Shown here: positions 1-6,499 of the stretch, piece by piece
How the letters are laid out: the number at the start of each line of letters is the position of its first letter
Numbering within the stretch: position 1 is the first letter of the stretch
Assembly: GCA_026419635.1 (NCBI GenBank)
Contig: JANZZB010000021.1
Span: 1-15,671, forward strand
Reading direction: 5' to 3'
Source of the DNA: Clostridiales bacterium
GTDB taxonomy: Bacteria; Bacillota; Clostridia; Oscillospirales; Butyricicoccaceae
Length of the DNA stretch: 15,671 bases
Position numbers and translations under genes: made by a program
Notes under the pieces: generated by a model
Seen by the model: only the letters and a program-made list of their open reading frames with translations
Told to the model about the DNA's origin: nothing
Database searches by the model: none

Positions 1-29
1 AAACAGAGGGCTTTCGCCCTCTGTTTTTT
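1..29 (+). terminator. Rho-independent terminator of an upstream gene
   Basis: An 11-bp perfect stem (1-11 paired with 16-26) with a TTTC loop runs into a T tract ending at 29. It closes a gene that lies before the window and separates it from the cobalamin operon promoter that follows. Confidence 0.9.
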
Positions 30-47
30 GTTTGTCTGCCTGATTGT

Positions 48-76
48 TTGACATAGGGGAACAATTGCATTACAAT
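48..76 (+). promoter_or_regulatory. Sigma-A type promoter of the cobT operon
   Basis: A perfect -35 box TTGACA (48-53), a 17-bp spacer and a -10 box TACAAT (71-76, five of six consensus bases) lie upstream of cobT. Transcription would start near 83, leaving a leader of about 45 bases. That is too short for a cobalamin riboswitch, so no B12-sensing leader is visible in front of these genes. Confidence 0.75.
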
Positions 77-126
77 TTAAAAAATGCCGGTCAAGAATAT
101 GAAAAACAGCGGAATGGAAGAGTTAA

Positions 127-1188
127 ATGATGACCTTAAAGCAGGTATTAGAAAACATAAAACCTCTTGATAAAAGAGCGATGGAGATTGCCAAAAGCAG
201 ATGGGATAGTATTGCAAAGCCTTTAAACAGCCTTGGAATGCTTGAAAAGGCGGTAATTCAGATTGCAGGGATTTACGGGGATGCGATGGCAGAGCCTGAT
301 AAACGGGCTGTGATCGTAATGTGTGCAGACAATGGCGTTGTGGAAGAGGGTGTTACGCAAGCGGGAAAAGAAGTGACGGCAATCGTAACCGAGAACTTCA
401 CGAAAGGGAATTCCTGTGTATGTAAAATGGCCCGCTGTGCCGGTGCTGACGTTATTCCGGTTGATATCGGGGTGGCATGTGATGTTTCGGGAAACGGGCT
501 AATGAATAAGAAAATAGCCTACGGAACAAAGAATATGACGAAAGAGGCGGCCATGACCCGTGAACAAGCTATCCAGGCGATCGAAACGGGTATTTCCATT
601 GTTTTTGATTTAACGGAAAAAGGATACCGCATTTTTGCTACCGGTGAAATGGGAATTGGTAATACTACAACGAGCAGTGCGATTGTATCTGTATTGCTTC
701 AAAAACCTGTCGAAGAAGTAACGGGAAGAGGAGCAGGCTTATCAACCGAAGGGCTGCAAAGAAAAATCAATGCGATCAAAAAAGCAATAGAGAAAAACTG
801 TCCCAATGCAAACGATCCGATTGATGTTTTGTGTAAAGTAGGCGGACTGGATATCGCCGGTCTTGCAGGAGTATTCATAGGAGGAGCCGCTTTAAGGGTG
901 CCTGTTTTAGTCGACGGTTTTATATCAGCAGCGTCTGCTCTTATAGCAATCCGTATTTGTCCACAGGTTGCAGATTATATACTGGCTACCCACGTCTCAA
1001 AAGAACCCGCGGGTAATATGATGATGGAAGCGTTAAAAATAAAACCGTTTTTAAATGCTGAAATGTGCCTTGGTGAAGGAACAGGCGCGGTTACGATACT
1101 TCCGATCCTTGATATGGCGTATGCGGTTTACAGAGACATGAGTACATTTTCTGAAATTGACGTTGAGGAATATAAACCACTTACATAA
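127..1188 (+). CDS. cobT: Nicotinate-nucleotide--dimethylbenzimidazole phosphoribosyltransferase CobT
   Basis: CobT transfers phosphoribose from nicotinate mononucleotide to the lower-ligand base (dimethylbenzimidazole or a related base), giving the alpha-ribazole phosphate used in cobalamin nucleotide-loop assembly. At 353 residues it has the usual family length. The signature GEGTGA lies near residues 316-321, and its Glu317 matches the catalytic glutamate known in the family. The glycine-rich GEMGIGNTT stretch near residues 175-183 is also typical. Two ATG codons sit back to back at 127 and 130, preceded by a GGAAGAG ribosome binding site, so the exact start is uncertain by one codon. It is the first gene of a tight block with cobU 18 bases downstream. 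The choice of lower-ligand base cannot be read from the sequence. Confidence 0.95.
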   Translation: MMTLKQVLENIKPLDKRAMEIAKSRWDSIAKPLNSLGMLEKAVIQIAGIYGDAMAEPDKRAVIVMCADNGVVEEGVTQAGKEVTAIVTENFTKGNSCVCKMARCAGADVIPVDIGVACDVSGNGLMNKKIAYGTKNMTKEAAMTREQAIQAIETGISIVFDLTEKGYRIFATGEMGIGNTTTSSAIVSVLLQKPVEEVTGRGAGLSTEGLQRKINAIKKAIEKNCPNANDPIDVLCKVGGLDIAGLAGVFIGGAALRVPVLVDGFISAASALIAIRICPQVADYILATHVSKEPAGNMMMEALKIKPFLNAEMCLGEGTGAVTILPILDMAYAVYRDMSTFSEIDVEEYKPLT

Positions 1189-1206
1189 TAACGGGAGGAA
1201 GATCAA

Positions 1207-1746
1207 ATGCTGTCGCTTGTTATTGGGGGCGCTGCCAGCGGTAAGTCGGAATACGCAGAATCGCTTGCAATCAATTATCGTATAGACCGTCGCATTTACC
1301 TTGCGACAATGATTCCTTATGACGAGGAATGCACAGCACGCATTGCCCGGCATAGGGAAATGCGAAAAGAAAAGGGTTTTCAGACCGTGGAATGCTATCA
1401 CTCTTTGTTTGATGTAACGATTCCGAAAGGCTCGGTAGTACTGCTTGAATGTTTGTCAAATCTGGTGGCAAATGAAATGTATGCACCAAACGGTGCCCGC
1501 GAAAACACAAAAGAAGCTATCGTTTTAGGAGTAAACCGCATTTGTAAAAATGCGGAACATGTTATCATCGTATCAAACGATGTTTTTTCAAGCGGAGAAC
1601 TTTATGAATCCGAAACAATGAAGTATTGCAAAATGTTGTCAGCAGTCAATCGGGATATTGCCGAGATGTCGGACAAGGTCATAGAAGTAGTTTGCTCCAT
1701 GCCGATTATTCATAAAGAAAAGGGGAGGCAATCTATTTGCGGTTAA
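1207..1746 (+). CDS. cobU: Adenosylcobinamide kinase / adenosylcobinamide-phosphate guanylyltransferase CobU
   Basis: This bifunctional enzyme phosphorylates adenosylcobinamide and then transfers GMP to it, giving adenosylcobinamide-GDP, the substrate of CobS. The 179 residues match the family length of about 180. The N-terminus has an intact P-loop GGAASGKS (residues 7-14). The RIARHR motif (residues 45-50) carries His49, matching the histidine that forms the GMP adduct in characterised CobU. The segment LLECLSNL (about 79-86) is the Walker B-like region. A strong GGGAGGAAG site precedes the ATG. The 3' end overlaps cobS by 10 bases, indicating translational coupling. A second, shorter CobU-like protein is encoded after cobS. 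Confidence 0.94.
   Translation: MLSLVIGGAASGKSEYAESLAINYRIDRRIYLATMIPYDEECTARIARHREMRKEKGFQTVECYHSLFDVTIPKGSVVLLECLSNLVANEMYAPNGARENTKEAIVLGVNRICKNAEHVIIVSNDVFSSGELYESETMKYCKMLSAVNRDIAEMSDKVIEVVCSMPIIHKEKGRQSICG
1721..1739 (+). promoter_or_regulatory. Ribosome binding site fixing a TTG start for cobS
   Basis: AGGGGAGG at 1721-1728 lies inside the end of cobU, eight bases before TTG at 1737-1739. It supports the TTG start and coupled translation of cobS. Confidence 0.75.
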
Positions 1747-2507
1747 TAAAATCATGTTTCCTTGCTTTTTCCATGTATTCTTCGCTTCCAATGCCGACAA
1801 TGAAATGGGAGAAGGACAGCATGAAATATATGCTTTGTTTTTTTCCGCTTGTTGGTTTTGTTATAGGCCTTGTTTTCATACTTTGGACAAAAGCTGCCAT
1901 GTTATTTGAAGTGGGAAAAATCCTATACGCCGCCGTATGTGTCATCATACCCATAGCATTATCGGGTGCAATCCATATGGACGGTTTTTGCGACACGGTT
2001 GACGCGCTTAGTTCCCGTGCCCAAACAGAGAGGAAACTCGAAATATTAAAAGATTCGCATTCAGGCGCGTTTGCCGTTATTGGCTGTGTTTTATATATCA
2101 TGTTAACATTTGCTCTTTGGACAGAGATTTCGGGTTGGAAAGAAATTTTGATCCTTGCTATTGGTTTTATATTATCCCGTTCTTTAAGTGGTCTTTCTGT
2201 TGTCATATTCCGGTGTGCGAAAACGAGCGGACTTGCCGCAACTTTTTATGATGCCGCGCTTAAAAAACAGGTTGCTTTTATTTTGGAGCTTTATATTATT
2301 ATTTGTATAGTGATCATGCTTTACATTAACCTGCTAATCGGAGCCGCTTGTGTTTTGATTGCTATATTCACGTTTCTTTATTATCGGAGGATGAGCTACC
2401 GGCAGTTTGGCGGAATTACAGGGGATTTGGCAGGATACTTTCTTCAAATATGTGAATTTAACATGTTACTCATAGTTTTGGTAGTTCAAAAAGTTGTATT
2501 AAAATAG
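1737..2507 (+). CDS. cobS: Adenosylcobinamide-GDP ribazoletransferase (cobalamin synthase) CobS
   Basis: CobS is the membrane enzyme that joins adenosylcobinamide-GDP with alpha-ribazole (or its phosphate), completing the nucleotide loop of cobalamin. The 256 residues are highly hydrophobic, with several likely membrane segments, as the family requires. The conserved acidic motif HMDGFCDTVDAL carries Asp82, Asp86 and Asp89, followed by KDSHSGAFAV, also typical. Translation starts at TTG 1737, eight bases after AGGGGAGG, inside the end of cobU. The N-terminal pattern F-x-M-Y-S-x-LP-x-P is standard for CobS and supports this start. With cobT and cobU it forms the full nucleotide-loop assembly set. 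Confidence 0.94.
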   Translation: MRLIKSCFLAFSMYSSLPMPTMKWEKDSMKYMLCFFPLVGFVIGLVFILWTKAAMLFEVGKILYAAVCVIIPIALSGAIHMDGFCDTVDALSSRAQTERKLEILKDSHSGAFAVIGCVLYIMLTFALWTEISGWKEILILAIGFILSRSLSGLSVVIFRCAKTSGLAATFYDAALKKQVAFILELYIIICIVIMLYINLLIGAACVLIAIFTFLYYRRMSYRQFGGITGDLAGYFLQICEFNMLLIVLVVQKVVLK

Positions 2508-2519
2508 AGGGGAATGCAG

Positions 2520-2912
2520 ATGCGTCTTGTTATTGGAGGACAAGGGCAGGGAAAGCTTGGCTATGTCCTGAATGTGACGAAACTGAATATGGAGTCTGTA
2601 ACGGACGGGGGATACTTAAATATTGCACACGTTACTCCTGTAGTAAACCATCTGCATCTTTTTATAAGAAAATTGTTAAAGGAAAAAATAGAGCCTCTGG
2701 CTGTTATAGAGTCAATAATAAAGAATAACGAAAAGATTATTTTTGTTTGTGATGAAATCGGATGCGGCGTTGTTCCGACGGACCCTTTTGAGCGGGAATG
2801 GCGGGAAACGACGGGCAGGATCTTATGTGTACTTGCAAAGCAGGCGAAATCCGTGACGCGCGTTTTTTGCGGAATCGGAACAACCATTTCGGGAGACGGC
2901 AAATGGACCTGA
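2520..2912 (+). CDS. Short CobU-like protein with an altered P-loop
   Basis: This 130-residue protein resembles CobU at both ends. It starts LVIGGQGQGKLGYV (residues 3-16), like a CobU P-loop, and has VCDEIGCGVVPTDPF (76-90), matching the CobU C-terminal segment of the type NEVGxGIVP, then ETTGRI. It differs from the full-length CobU at 1207: the residue after GK in the P-loop is Leu13 instead of Ser/Thr, the RxxxHR region holding the GMP-accepting histidine is not recognisable, and it is about 50 residues shorter. ATG 2520 is preferred over ATG 2514 because GAGGGG (2507-2512) sits seven bases before it. It lies 12 bases after cobS and overlaps the radical SAM gene by 10 bases. A cobinamide-related role is likely from context, but whether it catalyses either CobU reaction is unclear. 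Confidence 0.75.
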   Translation: MRLVIGGQGQGKLGYVLNVTKLNMESVTDGGYLNIAHVTPVVNHLHLFIRKLLKEKIEPLAVIESIIKNNEKIIFVCDEIGCGVVPTDPFEREWRETTGRILCVLAKQAKSVTRVFCGIGTTISGDGKWT

Positions 2913-3790
2913 CATGTTGCAAAATATGCCCAAGGGAATGCGGAGCAGACAGGATAAAACATACCGGGGTATGTAAATGCGGTTCGAGCATAAAAGTTGC
3001 GCGAGCAGCGCTCCATTTTTGGGAAGAACCTTGTATCAGCGGTACAAACGGCTCCGGTGCCGTCTTTTTTTCAGGATGCCCGCTTCATTGTTGTTATTGC
3101 CAGAACTACAAAATCAATATGGAAAGCTTCGGAAAAGAAATCTCAGTTCATAGACTTTCGCAAATGTTTTTGGAATTACAGGATAATAAGGCACACAATA
3201 TCAACCTTGTAAGCCCAACTCCATATTTGCCGTTCATCTGCTCCGCGATTGACCTTGCTAAACCAAAACTCAAAATTCCAATTGTTTATAATTCGAGCGG
3301 GTATGAAAAAATAGAAGCATTAAAAGAACTTGACGGGTATATCGATATTTATTTGCCGGATATCAAATATTTTGACCCGGCGCGGTCTGGGAAGTATTCT
3401 TCGGCACCGGATTATTTTGAAAAGACTGCAAAAGCAGTTCTTGAAATGTACCGACAGGTTGGAAAGGTTGTTTTTGATCAAAATGGAATTCTCAGGCGAG
3501 GACTCGTAATTCGACATATGGTTATGCCGGGAGGAAGACATGACTCACTAGAAATATTAAAATGGATAGCCGGAAACTTACCGAAAGACGATATTCTTGT
3601 CAGTATTATGAGTCAGTACACACCTTGCCATAACAGCGCACAGTATCCGGAAATTAACCGGCGTTTGACTACTTTTGAATACCAAAGTGTAGTAGATAAG
3701 GTTCGCGAATTTTCTTTGACTGGATTTATGCAGGAAAAAAGCGCTGCAAAAGAAGAGTATATCCCTCCGTTTGATTTGAAGGGTGTATAA
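2903..3790 (+). CDS. PflX-type radical SAM protein (COG1313-like)
   Basis: This is a radical S-adenosylmethionine enzyme related to pyruvate formate-lyase activating enzymes; its substrate is unknown. The CX3CX2C motif that binds the 4Fe-4S cluster is Cys59, Cys63 and Cys66 in GCPLHCCYCQN. A second cysteine-rich stretch lies at the N-terminus (CCKICPREC, residues 5-13, and CKC, 24-26), typical of the PflX group and possibly metal binding. The start is placed at ATG 2903, with GGGAGACGG just upstream, because the family begins close to the CxxCPRxC motif. A longer in-frame start at 2798 would add residues that look out of frame with the preceding gene. The 295-residue length fits. No pyruvate formate-lyase-type gene is nearby, so its partner is not evident. 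It is translationally coupled to the CobU-like gene. Confidence 0.88.
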   Translation: MDLTCCKICPRECGADRIKHTGVCKCGSSIKVARAALHFWEEPCISGTNGSGAVFFSGCPLHCCYCQNYKINMESFGKEISVHRLSQMFLELQDNKAHNINLVSPTPYLPFICSAIDLAKPKLKIPIVYNSSGYEKIEALKELDGYIDIYLPDIKYFDPARSGKYSSAPDYFEKTAKAVLEMYRQVGKVVFDQNGILRRGLVIRHMVMPGGRHDSLEILKWIAGNLPKDDILVSIMSQYTPCHNSAQYPEINRRLTTFEYQSVVDKVREFSLTGFMQEKSAAKEEYIPPFDLKGV

Positions 3791-3863
3791 ATATCGTTCA
3801 TTCTGCCTTGCTTTAGTCGTTGTTTTGACAAAAGTTTGTTTTTTATAATTCTGGGAGAGTTTT

Positions 3864-4739
3864 ATGTTAAAAACAATTGAGCTATTATATAAAGAATCCG
3901 GTGCAGTTTCGTTCGGAATTCTTCCGTTTGCATTGCTCGAAGAGAGCATGACCGAAAGGATGAAAAACAAAAAAAACCGATTATGCCCATGGGCAGAAAC
4001 GGTAATTAGCGTTGCATTTGCTTATGAAAAGGATGCGACAGGAAATCTTGCGGCTTTTTCGCGTGGACGGGATTACCATCTGGTAATAAAAGAACGTCTT
4101 AACGAAATAAGCAAGAAGTTAAAAGAGATTTACCCAAACAATCGGTTTTTGTCCTTTGCCGACGATGCCCCTTTTTTAGAGGTTTTAGCTGCTGTCTTTT
4201 CGGGTGCAGGAGCTTTAGGCAAAAACGGTTTGGTTTTGGTTAAGCCATACGGCAATCATATATTGCTTGGAGAAATTGTGACGGATGTATTTGTAAATCA
4301 CGCCGGGTCTAAAAATATAAAAACCTGTTTAGATTGTTCCCGTTGTGTTGCCGCTTGTCCAACGGGGGCTATGACTTATAAAGATAGTCGAAGAATATTA
4401 GACCGTTCAATGTGCATATCGGCCATTACGCAGAAAAAAGGAGACCTGACTGACAAGGAGATTGAATACTTAAAAATGGGCAATTCGATCTGGGGATGCG
4501 ACTTATGCATCAATGCTTGCCCTGAAAATAAAGGGTCAACACCAAACCCAATTTTTGGCCGGAAAGATGAACGGATTTGTTCGTTTGACGTAAAAAGTCT
4601 TCAAGAGCTTGCGGATGACGATTTTTTGCGGCTTTACTTTGGGCGCTCGTTCACTTACCGCGGAATAAAACCGCTTATTCGAAACCTCAGAATTAAAAAT
4701 AGCATTTCATTGAATAACCAAACACCGGAACAGGAATAA
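3864..4739 (+). CDS. queG: Epoxyqueuosine reductase QueG
   Basis: QueG reduces epoxyqueuosine to queuosine in the wobble position of certain tRNAs, using cobalamin and two 4Fe-4S clusters (established for the family). The N-terminal half is a DUF1730-type domain containing DDAPFLEVLAAVF near residues 99-111 and ALGKNGL. Ferredoxin-like cluster motifs follow: Cys155-x2-Cys158-x2-Cys161-x3-Cys165-Pro, a further Cys184, and Cys212-x2-Cys215-x3-Cys219-Pro. The 291 residues correspond to the shorter form common in Clostridia, without the C-terminal HEAT-like extension of the roughly 380-residue enzymes. ATG 3864 follows GGGAGAG closely. It lies 73 bases after a block for late cobalamin synthesis, which supplies a cofactor this enzyme requires. 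Confidence 0.9.
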   Translation: MLKTIELLYKESGAVSFGILPFALLEESMTERMKNKKNRLCPWAETVISVAFAYEKDATGNLAAFSRGRDYHLVIKERLNEISKKLKEIYPNNRFLSFADDAPFLEVLAAVFSGAGALGKNGLVLVKPYGNHILLGEIVTDVFVNHAGSKNIKTCLDCSRCVAACPTGAMTYKDSRRILDRSMCISAITQKKGDLTDKEIEYLKMGNSIWGCDLCINACPENKGSTPNPIFGRKDERICSFDVKSLQELADDDFLRLYFGRSFTYRGIKPLIRNLRIKNSISLNNQTPEQE

Positions 4740-4774
4740 TACGATTATAATACTTATTTTGTGAGGTGTTTTCT

Positions 4775-5215
4775 ATGAAAGTTTCACAGCTGATGAGCAG
4801 CAATGTCATTTCCGTTACTCCGGAAGACACGGCGGCAAATGCCGCAAGGTTGATTGCAAGAAACAACATTGGCTCGCTGCCTGTCTGTATGGAAGACGGA
4901 AAGCTCAAAGGCATCGTGACTGACCGCGATATTGTAATAAGATGCATCGCGCCGGAATCCGACCCGGAAACGACCAAAGTACGTGAAATTATGACTAGGG
5001 GAGTCATTAGTGTTGCATCCGATGCCGATATTCGTGAGGCTGCACAGATTATGTCGGGCGAACAAATAAGAAGACTTCCCGTTACAAGCGAAGGGAAAAT
5101 TGTAGGTATGATATCCCTTGGCGATATGGCGAAAACCCAGTCCTTTGATATGGAAGCCTCAAAAGCACTTTCGGAAATTTCCATGCCCCCGCGTAAATAC
5201 GGGAAAGACAGCTAA
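4775..5215 (+). CDS. Two-CBS-domain protein
   Basis: The 146 residues are almost entirely a tandem pair of CBS domains (about 7-60 and 72-125), which usually bind adenosine nucleotides or SAM and act as energy or ligand sensors. Typical strands are GIVTDRD (about 46-52) and GMISLGD (about 111-117). There is no extra catalytic or DNA-binding domain. The ATG at 4775 with GTGAGG just upstream is preferred over an in-frame GTG at 4766 that overlaps that ribosome binding site. The gene is followed by a terminator, and its ligand and partner cannot be read from the sequence. Stand-alone CBS pairs of this kind are common in Firmicutes and archaea. Confidence 0.85.
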   Translation: MKVSQLMSSNVISVTPEDTAANAARLIARNNIGSLPVCMEDGKLKGIVTDRDIVIRCIAPESDPETTKVREIMTRGVISVASDADIREAAQIMSGEQIRRLPVTSEGKIVGMISLGDMAKTQSFDMEASKALSEISMPPRKYGKDS

Positions 5216-5286
5216 TATACACGTATAATATAGACAGCAAAGTTGCGAATATTTTAATTCTGTATTCGTTAAAAAATATTGCATTT

Positions 5287-5313
5287 AAGGCGCGTAATGC
5301 GCCTTTCTTTTTT
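5287..5313 (+). terminator. Rho-independent terminator after the CBS-domain gene
   Basis: A 7-bp GC-rich stem (AAGGCGC 5287-5293 with GCGCCTT 5299-5305), loop GTAAT, is followed by TCTTTTTT to 5313. The U tract runs directly into the -35 box of the next promoter. Confidence 0.85.
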
Positions 5314-5340
5314 GACACTTTAGTTCGATTCATGTATAAT
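5312..5340 (+). promoter_or_regulatory. Consensus sigma-A promoter of the fem-alr-darA-holB-ricT unit
   Basis: Perfect TTGACA (5312-5317), a 17-bp spacer and perfect TATAAT (5335-5340) lie 50 bases before the first start codon. This is the best promoter in the window and suggests strong, constitutive expression of the genes that follow. Confidence 0.88.
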
Positions 5341-5375
5341 CTTTCTAATATCAGCACCGGATGCTTTACAGAAAC

Positions 5376-5393
5376 AAGGAGGCTTGTGCCTTG
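5376..5393 (+). promoter_or_regulatory. Ribosome binding site selecting TTG 5391 as start
   Basis: AAGGAGG at 5376-5382 sits eight bases before TTG 5391-5393. An in-frame ATG at 5361 lies upstream of this site and has none of its own. Confidence 0.75.
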
Positions 5394-6467
5394 CACGAAA
5401 TAATTACAAAAAATACGTTACCGGAATATGAAGAATTTATTGAGGCCCATAAGAAAGGGCATTTTATGCAGTCGTCCATGTGGGGAAAAGTCAAGGATAA
5501 CTGGATATGGGAAGCAGTCGCGGTTCGGGACCAGGAAGGCAAAATAAAAGGAGCTTTGTCGGTGCTTATCCGGCGGCTACCGGTATTAAAATATACCTTA
5601 ATGTACGGAGGGCGCGGACCGGTTTGCGATGCACACGACGAAGAAACAATACGGGAACTTCTTAGCGGGGTACGTGAGCTTGCTAAAAAGTATCATTCTT
5701 ATACTTTAAAACTTGATCCCGATATTGAAGCAAATGATCAGCAATTTTTATCCATAATGAACAAACTTGGCTTTCAGCTGAAATCTGGAGAGAAAAACTT
5801 TGAAGGAATTCAGCCACGCTTTGTTTTTCGTCTTGATGTAGAAAATAAAACCGAAGACGAGGTTATGGAAATCTTTCATTCGAAAACCCGTTACAACATT
5901 CGTCTTGCCGAGAGAAAAGGTGTTCAGGTTAAACTCTGCGGGAAAGAAATGCTCGCAGATTTTTCAAGAATTATGCTTGAAACGGGTGTAAGAGACGGAT
6001 TTGTTATAAGACCAAAAGCGTATTTTGAAAAAATGCTTGACACATTAGGCGAACATGCTCGGCTATATATGGCTTTTTTGGATGGCAAACCGATTGCAGG
6101 AACTCTGGCTATTTGGTTCGGGGACAAGGTTTGGTATCTTTATGGCGCATCCAGCAATGAGTACCGGAACGTGATGCCGAACTACCTTCTGCAGTGGAAT
6201 ATGATTAAATGGGCAATTGAGAAAAAATGCAGTATTTATGATTTTCGGGGCGTTTCGGGTGATTTAAGTGAGGACAATCCGCTATACGGATTATATCGGT
6301 TTAAGAAAGGATTTAACGGAAAGTTCTGTGAATTTGCAGGCGAATTTGATTATGTAATTAAGCCTGCGGTAAATTTTGCTGTTTCAAACGGGACAACCCT
6401 GTTTCGCAACTTAAGACGTGCAGTTTTTCTTAAAAGACATAAACACGCTGATAAAGCTCAGGAGTAA
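5391..6467 (+). CDS. FemA/FemB-type peptidoglycan amino acid transferase
   Basis: Fem-family enzymes move amino acids from aminoacyl-tRNA onto the stem peptide of lipid II or related precursors, building interpeptide bridges in the cell wall. The 358-residue product has the expected length. It shows family features across two GNAT-like folds: the N-terminal region with FMQSSMWGKVK (about 26-36), the KTRYNIRLAERKGV helix region in the middle, and the C-terminal signature DFRGVSG followed by NPLYGLYRFKKGF. The start is TTG 5391, chosen because AAGGAGG is correctly spaced before it. It is the first gene after a consensus promoter and is followed 32 bases later by an alanine-racemase-like gene, consistent with a cell-wall role. 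Which amino acid it transfers cannot be told from the sequence. Confidence 0.87.
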   Translation: MHEIITKNTLPEYEEFIEAHKKGHFMQSSMWGKVKDNWIWEAVAVRDQEGKIKGALSVLIRRLPVLKYTLMYGGRGPVCDAHDEETIRELLSGVRELAKKYHSYTLKLDPDIEANDQQFLSIMNKLGFQLKSGEKNFEGIQPRFVFRLDVENKTEDEVMEIFHSKTRYNIRLAERKGVQVKLCGKEMLADFSRIMLETGVRDGFVIRPKAYFEKMLDTLGEHARLYMAFLDGKPIAGTLAIWFGDKVWYLYGASSNEYRNVMPNYLLQWNMIKWAIEKKCSIYDFRGVSGDLSEDNPLYGLYRFKKGFNGKFCEFAGEFDYVIKPAVNFAVSNGTTLFRNLRRAVFLKRHKHADKAQE

Positions 6468-6499
6468 AGAATGATATAAAATCGGTGGGGGGATAGAGC

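Noticed and set aside
1733..2206. Minus-strand open frame opposite cobS
   Set aside because: The + strand carries the CobS acidic motif and a well-placed ribosome binding site; the reverse frame has neither.
2561..3016. Minus-strand open frame of 151 codons across the CobU-like and radical SAM genes
   Set aside because: It lies opposite two genes with clear family motifs, and its product shows no recognisable motif.
3825..3849. TTGACA (3825-3830) and TATAAT (3844-3849) as a promoter for queG
   Set aside because: The spacer is only 13 bp, and a start near 3856 would leave the ribosome binding site at 3853-3859 at or before the 5' end.
4746..4751. Lone TATAAT before the CBS-domain gene
   Set aside because: No -35-like hexamer lies 16-18 bases upstream, and a start there would leave almost no leader for the ribosome binding site.
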